A DNA stretch of 64,000 nt from Thermoflavifilum sp. (GTDB taxonomy: Bacteria; Bacteroidota; Bacteroidia; Chitinophagales; Chitinophagaceae): assembly GCF_014961315.1 (NCBI RefSeq), contig NZ_CP063141.1:248001-312000 (forward strand). Direction: 5' to 3'. The notes under the pieces are model-generated. The model was not told where the DNA came from, made no database searches, and saw only the letters and a list, made by a program, of their open reading frames with translations. Both the position numbers and the translations under genes were made by a program. Shown one piece after another: positions 37,699 through 46,266 of this stretch; the first letter of the stretch is position 1, and each line of letters begins with the position of its first letter.

Positions 37699-38418
37699 AT
37701 GGACATGATCTTCAACGTTCTCCATTGGCTTCAGCCTTATGCGGTGGCCATCGTCTTTCTGCTAGGTTATGCAGGCGAGCATCTCTTCCCCGAGAGGAAG
37801 CTTTCCCATGAACTGCATCACAACATAATGAATATCGGTATCGGCTTACTGAATATGGTGTTTGTACTGGTGGCTGGATATGGTTTTCAACGTTATATCA
37901 CATGGACGAATCAGATACCGATAGGCTTATTGCGCTGGATACAGCTGCCTTTTGCCGCAGAGCTGCTGATATCGTTTATCCTGATCGACCTGTTTATGTA
38001 TGGCTGGCACAGGCTAAACCATACCTGGAAGTTTTTATGGCGTTTTCATCGGTTTCATCATACCGACACTGCACTGAACAGCACATCGGCCGTGCGCTTC
38101 CACACCGGAGAATTGTTTTTTTCATTTATTGCAAGAATGCTGGTGTTTCCGCTGTTGGGCATTTCGGTTACGGCCATCGTAGGATATGGCCTTATCTTGT
38201 TTCCTGTCATCGTCTTTCATCATGCTAATGTGCGCATATCCACGACATGGGATCATCGCATACGCCGATTCATTGTTTCGCCACGCATGCACCGCATCCA
38301 TCATTCCGATATTCCGCGAGAGACGGACTCCAATTTTAGCTCTGTCCTGCCCTACTGGGATCGCTTTTTCGGAACTTATATTCATGAAACGAATCATCCC
38401 ATTCGCTTTGGGCTTTAA
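37699..38418 (+). CDS. Sterol desaturase / fatty acid hydroxylase family membrane protein
   Basis: Integral membrane di-iron oxygenase-type protein of 239 aa. The histidine clusters that bind iron are visible in order: HRLNH, HRFHH, HHAN and HRIHH, separated by hydrophobic segments. Members hydroxylate or desaturate lipids, including carotenoids and fatty acids; substrate cannot be read here. Divergent from the NIPSNAP gene; a DoxX gene follows after 45 bases. Confidence 0.85.
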   Translation: MDMIFNVLHWLQPYAVAIVFLLGYAGEHLFPERKLSHELHHNIMNIGIGLLNMVFVLVAGYGFQRYITWTNQIPIGLLRWIQLPFAAELLISFILIDLFMYGWHRLNHTWKFLWRFHRFHHTDTALNSTSAVRFHTGELFFSFIARMLVFPLLGISVTAIVGYGLILFPVIVFHHANVRISTTWDHRIRRFIVSPRMHRIHHSDIPRETDSNFSSVLPYWDRFFGTYIHETNHPIRFGL

Positions 38419-38463
38419 ATTTTTTTCTGGATTTCGTGTTTTGTTCAAATATCTTGTTCAACC

Positions 38464-38883
38464 ATGCCTGATCGTTCCTCTGTTGACAACGTGCTCTGGC
38501 TGATTCGGCTGATTCCCGGCTGCACCTTTTTTCTGGAAGGATGGCAAAAATTCGTCTATCCCGACACCCTCGGCGTGGGCCGATTCGTGCACCTGGGTAT
38601 TCCCCATGCAGCGTTCTGGGCACCCGTTACCGGAGTCACGGAAATTGTATGTGGATTGTTGTTGATCGTGGGCTTGTTTACCCGGCTATCGACGCTTCCG
38701 TTGCTTATCATCATGGCCGTTGCATTTGTATATACCAAATGGCCGTTGCTCATCCATCATGGCTTTCTTCCGATGTTTCATGAATATCGAACCGACTTCG
38801 CCATGACGCTTTCATTGATTTTTCTATGGATAACGGGAGGGGGGCGTCTTTCCCTGGATTATTGCTGGAGAAGACGAACCTGA
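38464..38883 (+). CDS. DoxX-family membrane protein
   Basis: A 139-aa protein with four hydrophobic helices and the DoxX pattern: RLIPGCTFFLEGWQKFVYP at the start, then FWAPVTGVTEIVCGLLLIVG, TRLSTLPLLIIMAVAF and FAMTLSLIFLWITGGG. DoxX relatives are linked to quinone or thiol redox reactions in the membrane. It may be co-transcribed with the preceding hydroxylase. The coding region contains an intact run of six G. Confidence 0.85.
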   Translation: MPDRSSVDNVLWLIRLIPGCTFFLEGWQKFVYPDTLGVGRFVHLGIPHAAFWAPVTGVTEIVCGLLLIVGLFTRLSTLPLLIIMAVAFVYTKWPLLIHHGFLPMFHEYRTDFAMTLSLIFLWITGGGRLSLDYCWRRRT

Positions 38884-38952
38884 AGGCTTGAGCTCGTTTG
38901 GGGAATTGTAAAATTTCCCGTAATTTTTCTATTTCATAAAAGAGCATGGCCT

Positions 38953-39678
38953 ATGATCAACCTGAATCCCACCTGGTTTATTGAAGGCTACGTAGATTTT
39001 GAGTTGCAGAAGTATCGGCTGCTGGCTTATTTGCAGGAGATTAACAAATATTTTCATCAGCAAAAATTATATCCACAACTATCCGACGTTATTTTTCATT
39101 ACAACAATCTGCTGGCGTTTCGCAACAATAAAAAATTCTTACAGGAACAATTTCCCAAAAAAATCAGTCAGATTGATCTGCAACGGCTTGAAATCATTTA
39201 CGAAGAAATGCTGCAGGACGATGAATTGATGCAGGAGCTGGAGTTGATTACCAGCTTTGCTCTTCAGGAATTGAAACAGACCATCGACAGTGGGGTGGAG
39301 ATTTATGAATTCATTGAACAACAAATCGACATTGAGCCAATAGGTCTTTTGCCGTTATACAAAAACGAAGGCTATGTGTTGCTTCATTATCAGGGTATCA
39401 CAGAGGTGAAGGCATATGTCTATCACATCACCCTGTTTGAACATCAGGCCGCACGGTATAAAGGTATCCGCATGGAATATGTGAACACCCTGTCGAAACC
39501 ACATTTTACAACGTATGAAAGTTTGAAGAAAGAGATTATTCATACGCATCGCATGCTGCCCAACCCAGCTGTATATCTTGTAAAAAGCAAGCTGCGGGTA
39601 CCCCTTCAGGAAACCCTGCTGCCGATTGCCAAGCGGATGCTCATGCGTACCCTTTCCGAATCGGATAATATCGCCTGA
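38953..39678 (+). CDS. Conserved-looking hypothetical protein
   Basis: A 241-aa cytosolic protein, not assigned. The first half is helical and charged (EGYVDFELQKYRLLAYLQEI, QLSDVIFHYNNLLAFRNNKK, then a Glu-rich helix), the second half alternates strands and helices (GYVLLHYQGITEVKAYVYHI, YKGIRMEYVN). No signal peptide, membrane helix or known catalytic motif. Good coding character and own transcription direction support a real gene. It converges with the GH3 gene, with eight bases between the stops. Confidence 0.6.
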   Translation: MINLNPTWFIEGYVDFELQKYRLLAYLQEINKYFHQQKLYPQLSDVIFHYNNLLAFRNNKKFLQEQFPKKISQIDLQRLEIIYEEMLQDDELMQELELITSFALQELKQTIDSGVEIYEFIEQQIDIEPIGLLPLYKNEGYVLLHYQGITEVKAYVYHITLFEHQAARYKGIRMEYVNTLSKPHFTTYESLKKEIIHTHRMLPNPAVYLVKSKLRVPLQETLLPIAKRMLMRTLSESDNIA

Positions 39679-39686
39679 TCATCGGT

Positions 39687-41858
39687 TTATTCAAAATCAA
39701 CCTGTCCTTTCAGGCGGATATCTGCTGAAGAGCTGCCGACGAGGATATCGAAACGCGCAGGGTCCATCACCCATTTCATCTGATGATCATCAAAATAACT
39801 GAAAGCCGAGCGTGGCAATCCGATGGTTACCGTGCGCGTTTCGCCGGGCTGCAGGAATATTTTTTGAAAGCCCTTCAATTCTTTTTCCGGACGCACCATG
39901 CGGGGATGCTGTTCGTGTACATAAACCTGCGCCACCTCGGCACCCGCCATCTTCCCGGTATTCTGAAGGGTAAAGCGCACGGTCACGCTGTCAGGGCCCG
40001 ATTTTTCGATCTGCAGATGGTCGTAAGCAAAACGGGTATACGACAGGCCATGTCCGAAGCAGAACTGAGGCTGCACCTGATAGGTATCGTAGTACCGGTA
40101 GCCGACAAACAAACCTTCGCTGTAGTATTCAAATCCGTTTTTACGCGGATAGGAATCAAACCTTGCGGTGGGATTGTCGGACAGCTTTTTCGGGAAGGTC
40201 ATCGGCAGCTTACCGGAAGGATTAACCCGGCCGAATAAGATTTCGGCGATGGCCTTACCTCCCTCCATGCCGGGATACCAGGCCTGCAGGATGGCTTTCG
40301 CCTGACCGATCCAGCGTGTCATATCCACCGGTCCGCCGCCCATGAGCACGATGGCCGTATGCGGATTTGCCTGTAATACGGCCTGGATAAGCGTATCCTG
40401 ATCGAAAGGCAGGTCCATATTCGGCTTGTCGACCCCTTCGGCATCATAAGCATTATCGTCCCAGGCGTTGGAATAACCATGAATCCAGCCGCCCACATAA
40501 ATCACCATATCGGCCTTACGCGCAGCTTCCACCGCCTGCTGAATCATCGTGGGATCGGCATGAAAGTCTCGAGCGATCCGATACCCCGGCGCATAAACCA
40601 CACGCACGCGCGGGCCCACCAAGTCGCGTATGCCCTGCAACGGCGTGATTTCAAACAGTGCCGGCACCTGTGAGCTGCCTCCCGCACCGGCGTTTTTCCA
40701 GTCGGCACTGGCCCCGATCACGGCGATGGTTTTCACTTTTTTCTGATCGAAGGGCAACAGATGATCTTCATTTTTCAATAACACGATGCCCTCCTCAGCC
40801 ACTTTAAGCGCTACGGCCTGATGTTCCGGCGTGTTGCGTTCACCCTCAGGACGAAGGCTGTCGAACTTATGCACTTTAAACATCACATACAGGATACGGC
40901 GTACTTTCTCATCCACCACCGATTCCGGTACGATGCCCCTTTTCACCAGGCTGATCACCGTATCCCCCATGAAAAATTTATGATAGTCGGGATGAGGCAG
41001 CATGCTCAGGTCGGTGCCCATTTCCAGGTCGGTACCGTTCATCAGGGCTTCCATGGTGTTATGCACCGCGCCCCAGTCGCTCATCACCAGCCCCTGAAAG
41101 CCGAATTGCGATTTCAGGATGTTATTGATCAGATAGGCATTTTCGGTGCAATACTGGCCACGAAACCGATTGTACGCACCCATAAGCGTCAGCACATGTC
41201 CCTGCTGGACAGCCGCCTTAAATCCGGGCAGGTAAATTTCATGTAAAGCCCGTTCGGGCATATCTACATTGATGGTAAACCGATTGGTTTCCTGGTTATT
41301 GGCGAGGTAATGTTTTACGCAGGCGGCGATACCCTGTGACTGAACACCGCGGATATAGCCCACGACCATCTGGGAGATCAGATAAGGATCTTCACTCATG
41401 TACTCGAAATTGCGGCCGTTAAGCGGTGTACGAATCACACAAATGCCCGGCCCCAGGATGACATCCTTTCCCCGAGCATTAGCCTCACTGCCCAGCACTG
41501 TACCGAAAGCATAGCCTAATTGCGGATTCCAGGTAGCCGCCAGACAAACTCCCACGGGTAGATAAGTTACCGAATCATCGACGTTCAACTCCGTCCATCC
41601 CCGGCCATGCTCCATGCGCACGCCATGCGGCCCGTCTGACATCACCAGTTCGGGAATACCCAGGCGCTGAACACCTCCACTGGTAAACGACGAGCTGGCA
41701 TGAATCATATTTACCTTTTCTTCCAGCGTCATCAGCCGGATCAGCGAGTCGGCCTTCCGATAAATGGCGGCATCACTAAGTGTTTGTGCGCGTAACCAGA
41801 CCGGTGAACATAGCAGACATATCCATGCGAAGCTAAAGGGACGATTTTTTAAAAACAT
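39687..41858 (-). CDS. bglX: Secreted beta-glucosidase, glycoside hydrolase family 3
   Basis: Removes terminal beta-linked glucose or related sugars from oligosaccharides in the periplasm. Signal peptide to about LRAQ (24). Domains: GH3 N-terminal TIM barrel with the nucleophile Asp in GLVMSDWGAVHNT (about 260), GH3 C-terminal alpha/beta sandwich (KTIAVIGASADWKNAGAGG ...), and a C-terminal fibronectin III-like domain (GAEVAQVYVHEQHPRMVRPEKELKG). Length 723 aa is typical of BglX. The symbol follows that resemblance. Confidence 0.9.
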   Translation of the reverse strand: MFLKNRPFSFAWICLLCSPVWLRAQTLSDAAIYRKADSLIRLMTLEEKVNMIHASSSFTSGGVQRLGIPELVMSDGPHGVRMEHGRGWTELNVDDSVTYLPVGVCLAATWNPQLGYAFGTVLGSEANARGKDVILGPGICVIRTPLNGRNFEYMSEDPYLISQMVVGYIRGVQSQGIAACVKHYLANNQETNRFTINVDMPERALHEIYLPGFKAAVQQGHVLTLMGAYNRFRGQYCTENAYLINNILKSQFGFQGLVMSDWGAVHNTMEALMNGTDLEMGTDLSMLPHPDYHKFFMGDTVISLVKRGIVPESVVDEKVRRILYVMFKVHKFDSLRPEGERNTPEHQAVALKVAEEGIVLLKNEDHLLPFDQKKVKTIAVIGASADWKNAGAGGSSQVPALFEITPLQGIRDLVGPRVRVVYAPGYRIARDFHADPTMIQQAVEAARKADMVIYVGGWIHGYSNAWDDNAYDAEGVDKPNMDLPFDQDTLIQAVLQANPHTAIVLMGGGPVDMTRWIGQAKAILQAWYPGMEGGKAIAEILFGRVNPSGKLPMTFPKKLSDNPTARFDSYPRKNGFEYYSEGLFVGYRYYDTYQVQPQFCFGHGLSYTRFAYDHLQIEKSGPDSVTVRFTLQNTGKMAGAEVAQVYVHEQHPRMVRPEKELKGFQKIFLQPGETRTVTIGLPRSAFSYFDDHQMKWVMDPARFDILVGSSSADIRLKGQVDFE

Positions 41859-41976
41859 GGTAAACGAGGTTTATGGGTAAATGAAATTCATAGAAAATCG
41901 CGTAAAAATAGAAAAAAATTGACCTCATGCCTGTTTATATCATTTTTTCTCAAAAAGAATTTTATTGCAAGTTTGC

Positions 41977-41984
41977 TATCTTTG
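41977..41984 (+). promoter_or_regulatory. -7 element (TATCTTTG) upstream of the tRNA-Ser array
   Basis: Exact TAnnTTTG match about 10 bases before the first tRNA-like copy. It would make one transcript containing both truncated copies and the intact tRNA. Confidence 0.4.
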
Positions 41985-41993
41985 TCGGCTCGA

Positions 41994-42077
41994 AGAAAGG
42001 TGCAAGAGTGGTTTAACTGGTCCCGGCTCTGCCGGGAAAGAGCCCGTGTTCCTTGACTGATGATGATTGCAAAAAAC
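41994..42077 (+). repeat. Truncated tRNA-Ser-like tandem unit 1
   Basis: About 84 bases. It begins like the intact tRNA-Ser at 42163 (acceptor 5' strand plus D arm, through TTTAACTGG), then has a hairpin CCCGGC-TCT-GCCGGG (42022-42036) in place of the anticodon arm, rejoins at GTGTTCC, and lacks the variable-arm 3' side, T arm and acceptor 3' strand. It ends in a short A-rich spacer. Confidence 0.75.
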
Positions 42078-42162
42078 GGAAAGGTGCAGGAGTGGTTTAA
42101 CTGGTCCCGGCTCTGCCGGGAGAGAGCCCGTGTTCCTTGACTGATGATTGATTGCAAAAAAC
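42078..42162 (+). repeat. Truncated tRNA-Ser-like tandem unit 2
   Basis: Near-copy of unit 1 (a few differences by eye), 85 bases, with its first 28 bases (GGAAAGG ... AACTGG) identical to the intact tRNA that follows directly. Hairpin at 42106-42120, then GTGTTCC and the spacer ending in GCAAAAAAC. Confidence 0.75.
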
Positions 42163-42252
42163 GGAAAGGTGCAGGAGTGGTTTAACTGGCACGCCTGGAG
42201 AGCGTGTGTTCCGGCACAACCGGAACCGAGGGTTCGAATCCCTCCCTTTCCG
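42163..42252 (+). tRNA. tRNA-Ser (anticodon GGA)
   Basis: Complete class II tRNA of 90 bases. Acceptor stem GGAAAGG / CCTTTCC with discriminator G, D arm, anticodon stem CACGC / GCGTG with loop CTGGAGA (anticodon GGA at 42197-42199), long variable arm GTTCCGG-CACAA-CCGGAAC as expected for Ser, and T arm GAGGG-TTCGAAT-CCCTC. CCA is not encoded. Reads UCC and UCU codons. Confidence 0.97.
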
Positions 42253-42304
42253 CTAAAACAAGGTCCTTCTCATAGTATCGCCCACAGATCAGGCAACCAG
42301 AACA

Positions 42305-43090
42305 TCATCCATTCACTTTCCCCATCACATACATGGCAGATAGCGTAGGCGTAGGGCTGCCGCCTTCTTTTTCGAGCGTAATAGCGAAGGCCTGCACGGG
42401 CTGCTTGATGACCGCCATCTTCTGCACGGGCAAGCCGGTAGTCGCGGTGGGATAAACACCGGCCGATATGGGCTTACCATCGACAATAGCCCAGAGCTGA
42501 TATTGCTTGCCGGAAGGAGGGGGTGGCAACAGATTGGGCAATAGATACACTTCGCCACTGGATGGATTCCAGTACACAGTGGCTATCATATTGGGATGCT
42601 GAGCTACACCCTTCAGCAAAACGGGAGTATAATCGGGGGTGCGCAGCACCTGAAGAGCCGTTGCATACTGGCTGAGCTGTTGCTGTAAATCGGCCTGCTG
42701 GGCCTGTAATCGTTCCGTTTGCTCCTGGACATGTTTGTATTGTGTATAGAACATGACATTCAATACCACACTGCCGATAAGCAAAATCACACACGCAGCC
42801 ATAAGATAAGGCAATACGGGATGACGCCAGATTTTTCTTCCTGAGATCATGGTGGCCGGTCGGGAACCAGCCTGTAACCGGTGCCAGATTTTTTCCTGAA
42901 GTGCGGCAGGCGGTTGCACGGCATGCAATCTTGCATATTGCTCGAGTGATGCTTCATAGCTGTCAATAGCCTGTTGCACCTCTGGATACTGACGTGCGTA
43001 AGCAAGCACTTCAGCAGCTTCCTGCTCGCTGAGCATGCCCAGCACATACAATTCAATGATTCCAGACGATATGTATTCCTGAATATCCAA
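42305..43090 (-). CDS. Anti-sigma factor, RskA type
   Basis: Membrane protein that would sequester the ECF sigma factor encoded 14 bases upstream. Residues 1-70 form an RskA-like N-terminal anti-sigma domain (YVLGMLSEQEAAEVLAYA), without a zinc His/Cys motif; one membrane helix at about 91-113 (PYLMAACVILLIGSVVLNV); a coiled-coil stalk; and a periplasmic RskA C-terminal domain with KQYQLWAIVDGKPISAGV and FAITLEKEGGSPTPT. Length 261 aa is normal. The releasing signal is unknown. Confidence 0.88.
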   Translation of the reverse strand: MDIQEYISSGIIELYVLGMLSEQEAAEVLAYARQYPEVQQAIDSYEASLEQYARLHAVQPPAALQEKIWHRLQAGSRPATMISGRKIWRHPVLPYLMAACVILLIGSVVLNVMFYTQYKHVQEQTERLQAQQADLQQQLSQYATALQVLRTPDYTPVLLKGVAQHPNMIATVYWNPSSGEVYLLPNLLPPPPSGKQYQLWAIVDGKPISAGVYPTATTGLPVQKMAVIKQPVQAFAITLEKEGGSPTPTLSAMYVMGKVNG

Positions 43091-43104
43091 GTCCTGATCT
43101 GCTT

Positions 43105-43665
43105 TTAGGTACTATTTCGATCCTGCAAAATATCCCGTAATTTTCGCAAAGCATGACGAATTCTTGTCTTTACCGTACCCAGCGGAATCTGCAATTCCCG
43201 GGCAATCTCTTCCTGCGTATATCCTTTGAAATATGCTTTTTCAATCAATATACGCTGTTCATCACTAAGCCTGTTCAGGATATTTTTCAATCCGATTTCA
43301 TCCACCCTTACAGCGCTGCTCATTTGCACGGAATTGCCTATATGTACGTTACTTTCCAAAGACTGGTTTTTCTCCTGTTGCTGATAAGCTCTGGATCGAA
43401 GCATATCAATTGCTGTGTTTCTGGCAATATGCAACATCCAGGTAAACAATCTTCCTTTTTGAGGATCATAACTATCGATGCGATTCCAGATCTTGACAAA
43501 TACTTCCTGTAACAGATCGTTGGCCAATTCCTGTTCGTTCACCACTTTGAGCACCACACCATACAGCGCCGCTGCATAATGGTCATACAGATAGCGAAAA
43601 GCTTCTTCGTTTTTCTTCCGAAGCAGAAGGATTAAGGTTTCCTCATTGTATGGTGTGGATGACAA
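43105..43665 (-). CDS. RNA polymerase ECF sigma factor (SigK/RpoE-like)
   Basis: A 186-aa alternative sigma factor. Region 2: EAFRYLYDHYAAALYGVV, ELANDLLQEVFVKIWNRI and GRLFTWMLHIARNTAIDMLR; region 4 helix-turn-helix: KGYTQEEIARELQIPLGTVK followed by TRIRHALRKLRDIL. Paired with the RskA-type anti-sigma 14 bases downstream. It follows def by 40 bases on the same strand, so it may be read from the housekeeping operon as well as from its own promoter. Target promoters are unknown. Confidence 0.92.
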   Translation of the reverse strand: MSSTPYNEETLILLLRKKNEEAFRYLYDHYAAALYGVVLKVVNEQELANDLLQEVFVKIWNRIDSYDPQKGRLFTWMLHIARNTAIDMLRSRAYQQQEKNQSLESNVHIGNSVQMSSAVRVDEIGLKNILNRLSDEQRILIEKAYFKGYTQEEIARELQIPLGTVKTRIRHALRKLRDILQDRNST

Positions 43666-43705
43666 CCCTTGATGATTTTGATAAAAACGGGAATAAAGAT
43701 ATGGA

Positions 43706-44287
43706 TTAAACTTTTGCGAAAAGCATTTTGTAATTGACCTCCACCTTTCCTCTGGCGATATCTTCTAATTTTTTCCGCAATAATTTTTTCTTCAAGGGCT
43801 TAAGATAATCGATAAACAACTTGCCCTCGATATGGTCATATTCATGAAAAATCACCCTTGCCGTGAGTCCGCTGTACGTTTCTTCATGGGGGTTAAAATA
43901 TTCATCCACGTACCTGATCTTCAGGGTTTGTGGCCGTAAAATATCTTCGCGAATTTTGGGTATACTCAGGCAACCTTCGTTGTAAGGCCATTCCTGTCCA
44001 TTCACCTCCAGGATTCGGGCATTGATGAACACCTGTTTGATGCCCTGTTCATCGCCAAACAATAAACGATCTTCTTCGTCAAAATGATCGGTCATTTGCT
44101 TGCTATCGACCACAAACAGCCGGATGGGCACATTCACCTGAGGTGCGGCCAATCCCACTCCGTTTGAGGCATAGAGCGTGTCCCACATATTCTGAATCAG
44201 CTCCTGCAAACCCGGGTAGTCGGGCGTGATATCCTCACCTTTTTTCCGAAGCACCGGATGTCCGTATGCAACAATCGATAAAACCAT
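43706..44287 (-). CDS. def: Peptide deformylase
   Basis: Removes the formyl group from the initiator methionine of new proteins. All three motifs are present: GVGLAAPQ (43-50), EGCLSIP (104-110, metal Cys) and HEYDH (148-152, two metal His and catalytic Glu). The 193-aa length is usual for Bacteroidota. It lies 30 bases after ruvX in the trmH-ubiA-ruvX-def run. Confidence 0.95.
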   Translation of the reverse strand: MVLSIVAYGHPVLRKKGEDITPDYPGLQELIQNMWDTLYASNGVGLAAPQVNVPIRLFVVDSKQMTDHFDEEDRLLFGDEQGIKQVFINARILEVNGQEWPYNEGCLSIPKIREDILRPQTLKIRYVDEYFNPHEETYSGLTARVIFHEYDHIEGKLFIDYLKPLKKKLLRKKLEDIARGKVEVNYKMLFAKV

Positions 44288-44317
44288 TTGCGTATAAGCG
44301 TTTTAAGGTAGTCAAAA

Positions 44318-44731
44318 TTACGAAACAGATTGCAGATAACCCTGCAACAGGATGGTGGCGCTTACTTCATCGATCAACGCCTTGTTTCTTCGAGCCTGTT
44401 TTTTTATCCCGCTTTCCACCAGAGAGCGACTGGCCAGTCGGGAGGTGAGGCGTTCATCCACTGCTTCGATGGGTATGGCGGGGAAATGCTTGTGCAAAAT
44501 CCGGATCATCTCCCGTACGAGCGGCGTGGCATCGGTTTCCCGGCCCTGCAGATCAAGCGGCATGCCGATGATGATTTTTTCTACCTGTTCTTTCTGGATA
44601 TAAGCTTTCAAATAGGGAATGAGTGCATGTGAGGCAATGGTCGTCAATCCCGTAGCGATTATCTTCAGGGGGTCGGTCACGGCCAGACCCGTGCGTTTTT
44701 TCCCGTAATCAATGGCTAATATACGTCCCAT
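44318..44731 (-). CDS. ruvX: Holliday junction resolvase-like protein RuvX/YqgF
   Basis: RNase H-fold nuclease implicated in 16S rRNA 5'-end maturation and possibly Holliday junction processing. Motifs: GRILAIDYGKKRTGLAVTDP (first Asp), IIIGMPLDLQGRETDATPLV, EAVDERLTSRLA (Glu) and ALIDEVSATILLQGYL (Asp). Length 137 aa is typical. It is six bases after ubiA and in the same orientation. Confidence 0.93.
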   Translation of the reverse strand: MGRILAIDYGKKRTGLAVTDPLKIIATGLTTIASHALIPYLKAYIQKEQVEKIIIGMPLDLQGRETDATPLVREMIRILHKHFPAIPIEAVDERLTSRLASRSLVESGIKKQARRNKALIDEVSATILLQGYLQSVS

Positions 44732-44737
44732 GGAGGT

Positions 44738-45607
44738 TTATGAAGAAATCATGAATAAATCCAGAATCACGAACAGGGCAAACACGCAGCTGGCGATACC
44801 GTTGGTGGTCATGAAAGCAAGATTCACCCGGCTGAGGTCGTCGGGACGAACCAGCCTGTGCTGGTACCATAGCATAAAGATAAACCAGGCTGTTCCCACC
44901 CAGTACAGCCAGCTAAATCCCGCCAGCCAGCCGGCAGCAATCACGCCCATCGCACTCAACACATGTAAAAAAGCCGATACCTGCAAGGCCCTGGCCTTAC
45001 CCAGCCACACCGGAATGGAATACAGGTGCAACGATGCATCGAAAGCTACATCCTGCAAAGCATAAATGATATCGAAACCGGCCACCCAGCAAATCACCAC
45101 ACCGGAATAGATTAATGGTAACCAGTGGAAATGCCCCGTCACAGCCAGATATGCCCCGATAGGGGCCAGCGATAAACCCAACCCCAGCACCAGATGGGAA
45201 AATGGCGTGAACCGCTTGGTATAACTGTAGCCCAACACCACAGCCAGCGCCACAGGCGAAAGATAAAAGCAGATGGGGTTAATGAAATAAGTAGTGAGCA
45301 CAAACAACAAAACATTGACGGCGGTAAACAGCACCGCCTGCCGATAGGTGATCTGGCCGGTAGGCAGCTCCCGTCGGGCCGTACGTGGGTTGAGCCGGTC
45401 GTATTCCAGGTCTAAAATACGGTTGAAAGCCATGGCCGCACTCCTGGCAAACACCATACACAGCACCACCTTACCCAACAAAGCCCAGGAAAAAGGATAA
45501 TGTTGCCACCGCACGGCCAGAAAATAGCCGATCAGCGCAAAAGGCATCGCAAAAATGGTGTGAGCGAACTTGACCAACGACAGATAACGTAAAACCAGGC
45601 TTTTCAT
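44738..45607 (-). CDS. UbiA-family prenyltransferase (probably 4-hydroxybenzoate or menaquinone-pathway type)
   Basis: Integral membrane enzyme attaching a polyprenyl chain to an aromatic acceptor. Two Asp-rich motifs bind Mg-diphosphate: AFNRILDLEYDRLNPRTARR and YALQDVAFDASLHLYSIP; about eight hydrophobic helices in 289 aa. The first motif and overall pattern resemble the UbiA/MqnP group, which serves futalosine-pathway menaquinone synthesis in some bacteria; the precise acceptor is not settled here. Its start overlaps the trmH stop by four bases (ATGA). Confidence 0.85.
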   Translation of the reverse strand: MKSLVLRYLSLVKFAHTIFAMPFALIGYFLAVRWQHYPFSWALLGKVVLCMVFARSAAMAFNRILDLEYDRLNPRTARRELPTGQITYRQAVLFTAVNVLLFVLTTYFINPICFYLSPVALAVVLGYSYTKRFTPFSHLVLGLGLSLAPIGAYLAVTGHFHWLPLIYSGVVICWVAGFDIIYALQDVAFDASLHLYSIPVWLGKARALQVSAFLHVLSAMGVIAAGWLAGFSWLYWVGTAWFIFMLWYQHRLVRPDDLSRVNLAFMTTNGIASCVFALFVILDLFMISS

Positions 45608-46194
45608 ATCCCTTTCAGATATCGATGAGCACTTAAATCAAATGCAGACAAACGACCCTGTGGTGAACGCATGTATTTCACCAGCACATCCCACAACACC
45701 ACACCTACACTTACGGCAATATTCAACGAATGCTTCATCCCGAACTGCGGAATTTCAATGCATCCATCGACTCGATCCAGCACGGCTTGCTGCACGCCGT
45801 CCATTTCATTGCCGAACACCAGCGCTATGGGTTGGGAAAAATCGGGTACGAAATCGTGCAGGTATCTACTCCCCTCGGCCTGTTCTACCGCCCATACGGC
45901 ATAGCCCTCCGCTTTCAATTGACTTACAGCCGCCGGGGTATCCGGATCGTGTTGCCAGCTCACCGTTTCGGTGGCGCCCAGTGCCGTTTTATGAATATCG
46001 CGATGGGGAGGCGTGGGCGTATAACCACAAAGCCAGAGGGCTTGAATTTGAAATGCATCGGCCGTGCGAAATACCGATCCCACATTGTACATACTCCTGA
46101 CCTGATCGAGTACCACCACCACAGGCAATTTCTCGGCCTGTCTGCATTCTTCCACGGTTTTTCGACCCAGCTCGGCCATCGTGAGCTTACGCAT
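45604..46194 (-). CDS. TrmH/SpoU-family RNA 2'-O-methyltransferase
   Basis: A 196-aa SPOUT enzyme methylating ribose 2'-OH in tRNA or rRNA with SAM. SpoU motifs: VVVLDQVRSMYNVGSVFRTA (motif 1), ALVFGNEMDGVQQAVLD (motif 2) and IEIPQFGMKHSLNIAVSVG (motif 3, the SAM knot). No extra RNA-binding domain, so the target cannot be named. First gene of the six-gene minus-strand run; a -7 element stands only seven bases before the ATG. Confidence 0.88.
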   Translation of the reverse strand: MRKLTMAELGRKTVEECRQAEKLPVVVVLDQVRSMYNVGSVFRTADAFQIQALWLCGYTPTPPHRDIHKTALGATETVSWQHDPDTPAAVSQLKAEGYAVWAVEQAEGSRYLHDFVPDFSQPIALVFGNEMDGVQQAVLDRVDGCIEIPQFGMKHSLNIAVSVGVVLWDVLVKYMRSPQGRLSAFDLSAHRYLKGI

Positions 46195-46201
46195 GATGTT
46201 G

Positions 46202-46209
46202 CAAAACTA
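46202..46209 (-). promoter_or_regulatory. -7 element (TAGTTTTG) of the trmH-ubiA-ruvX-def operon
   Basis: Exact TAnnTTTG match on the minus strand ending seven bases before the ATG at 46194; predicts a near-leaderless mRNA. The mutS element lies 40 bases away on the other strand. Confidence 0.5.
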
Positions 46210-46248
46210 CTATAGAATGGATAAATGACTGTACCCATAATCATTTGC

Positions 46249-46256
46249 TAACTTTG
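46249..46256 (+). promoter_or_regulatory. -7 element (TAACTTTG) of mutS
   Basis: Exact TAnnTTTG match ending ten bases before the ATG at 46267; predicts a leader of only a few bases. Confidence 0.5.
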
Positions 46257-46266
46257 TTCCTCTGCC

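Noticed and set aside
41888..42157. Minus-strand ORF of 89 codons with a repeated QGTRALSRQSRDQLNHSCTF phrase
   Set aside because: It is the antisense translation of the two tRNA-like tandem units; the peptide repeat only reflects the DNA repeat.
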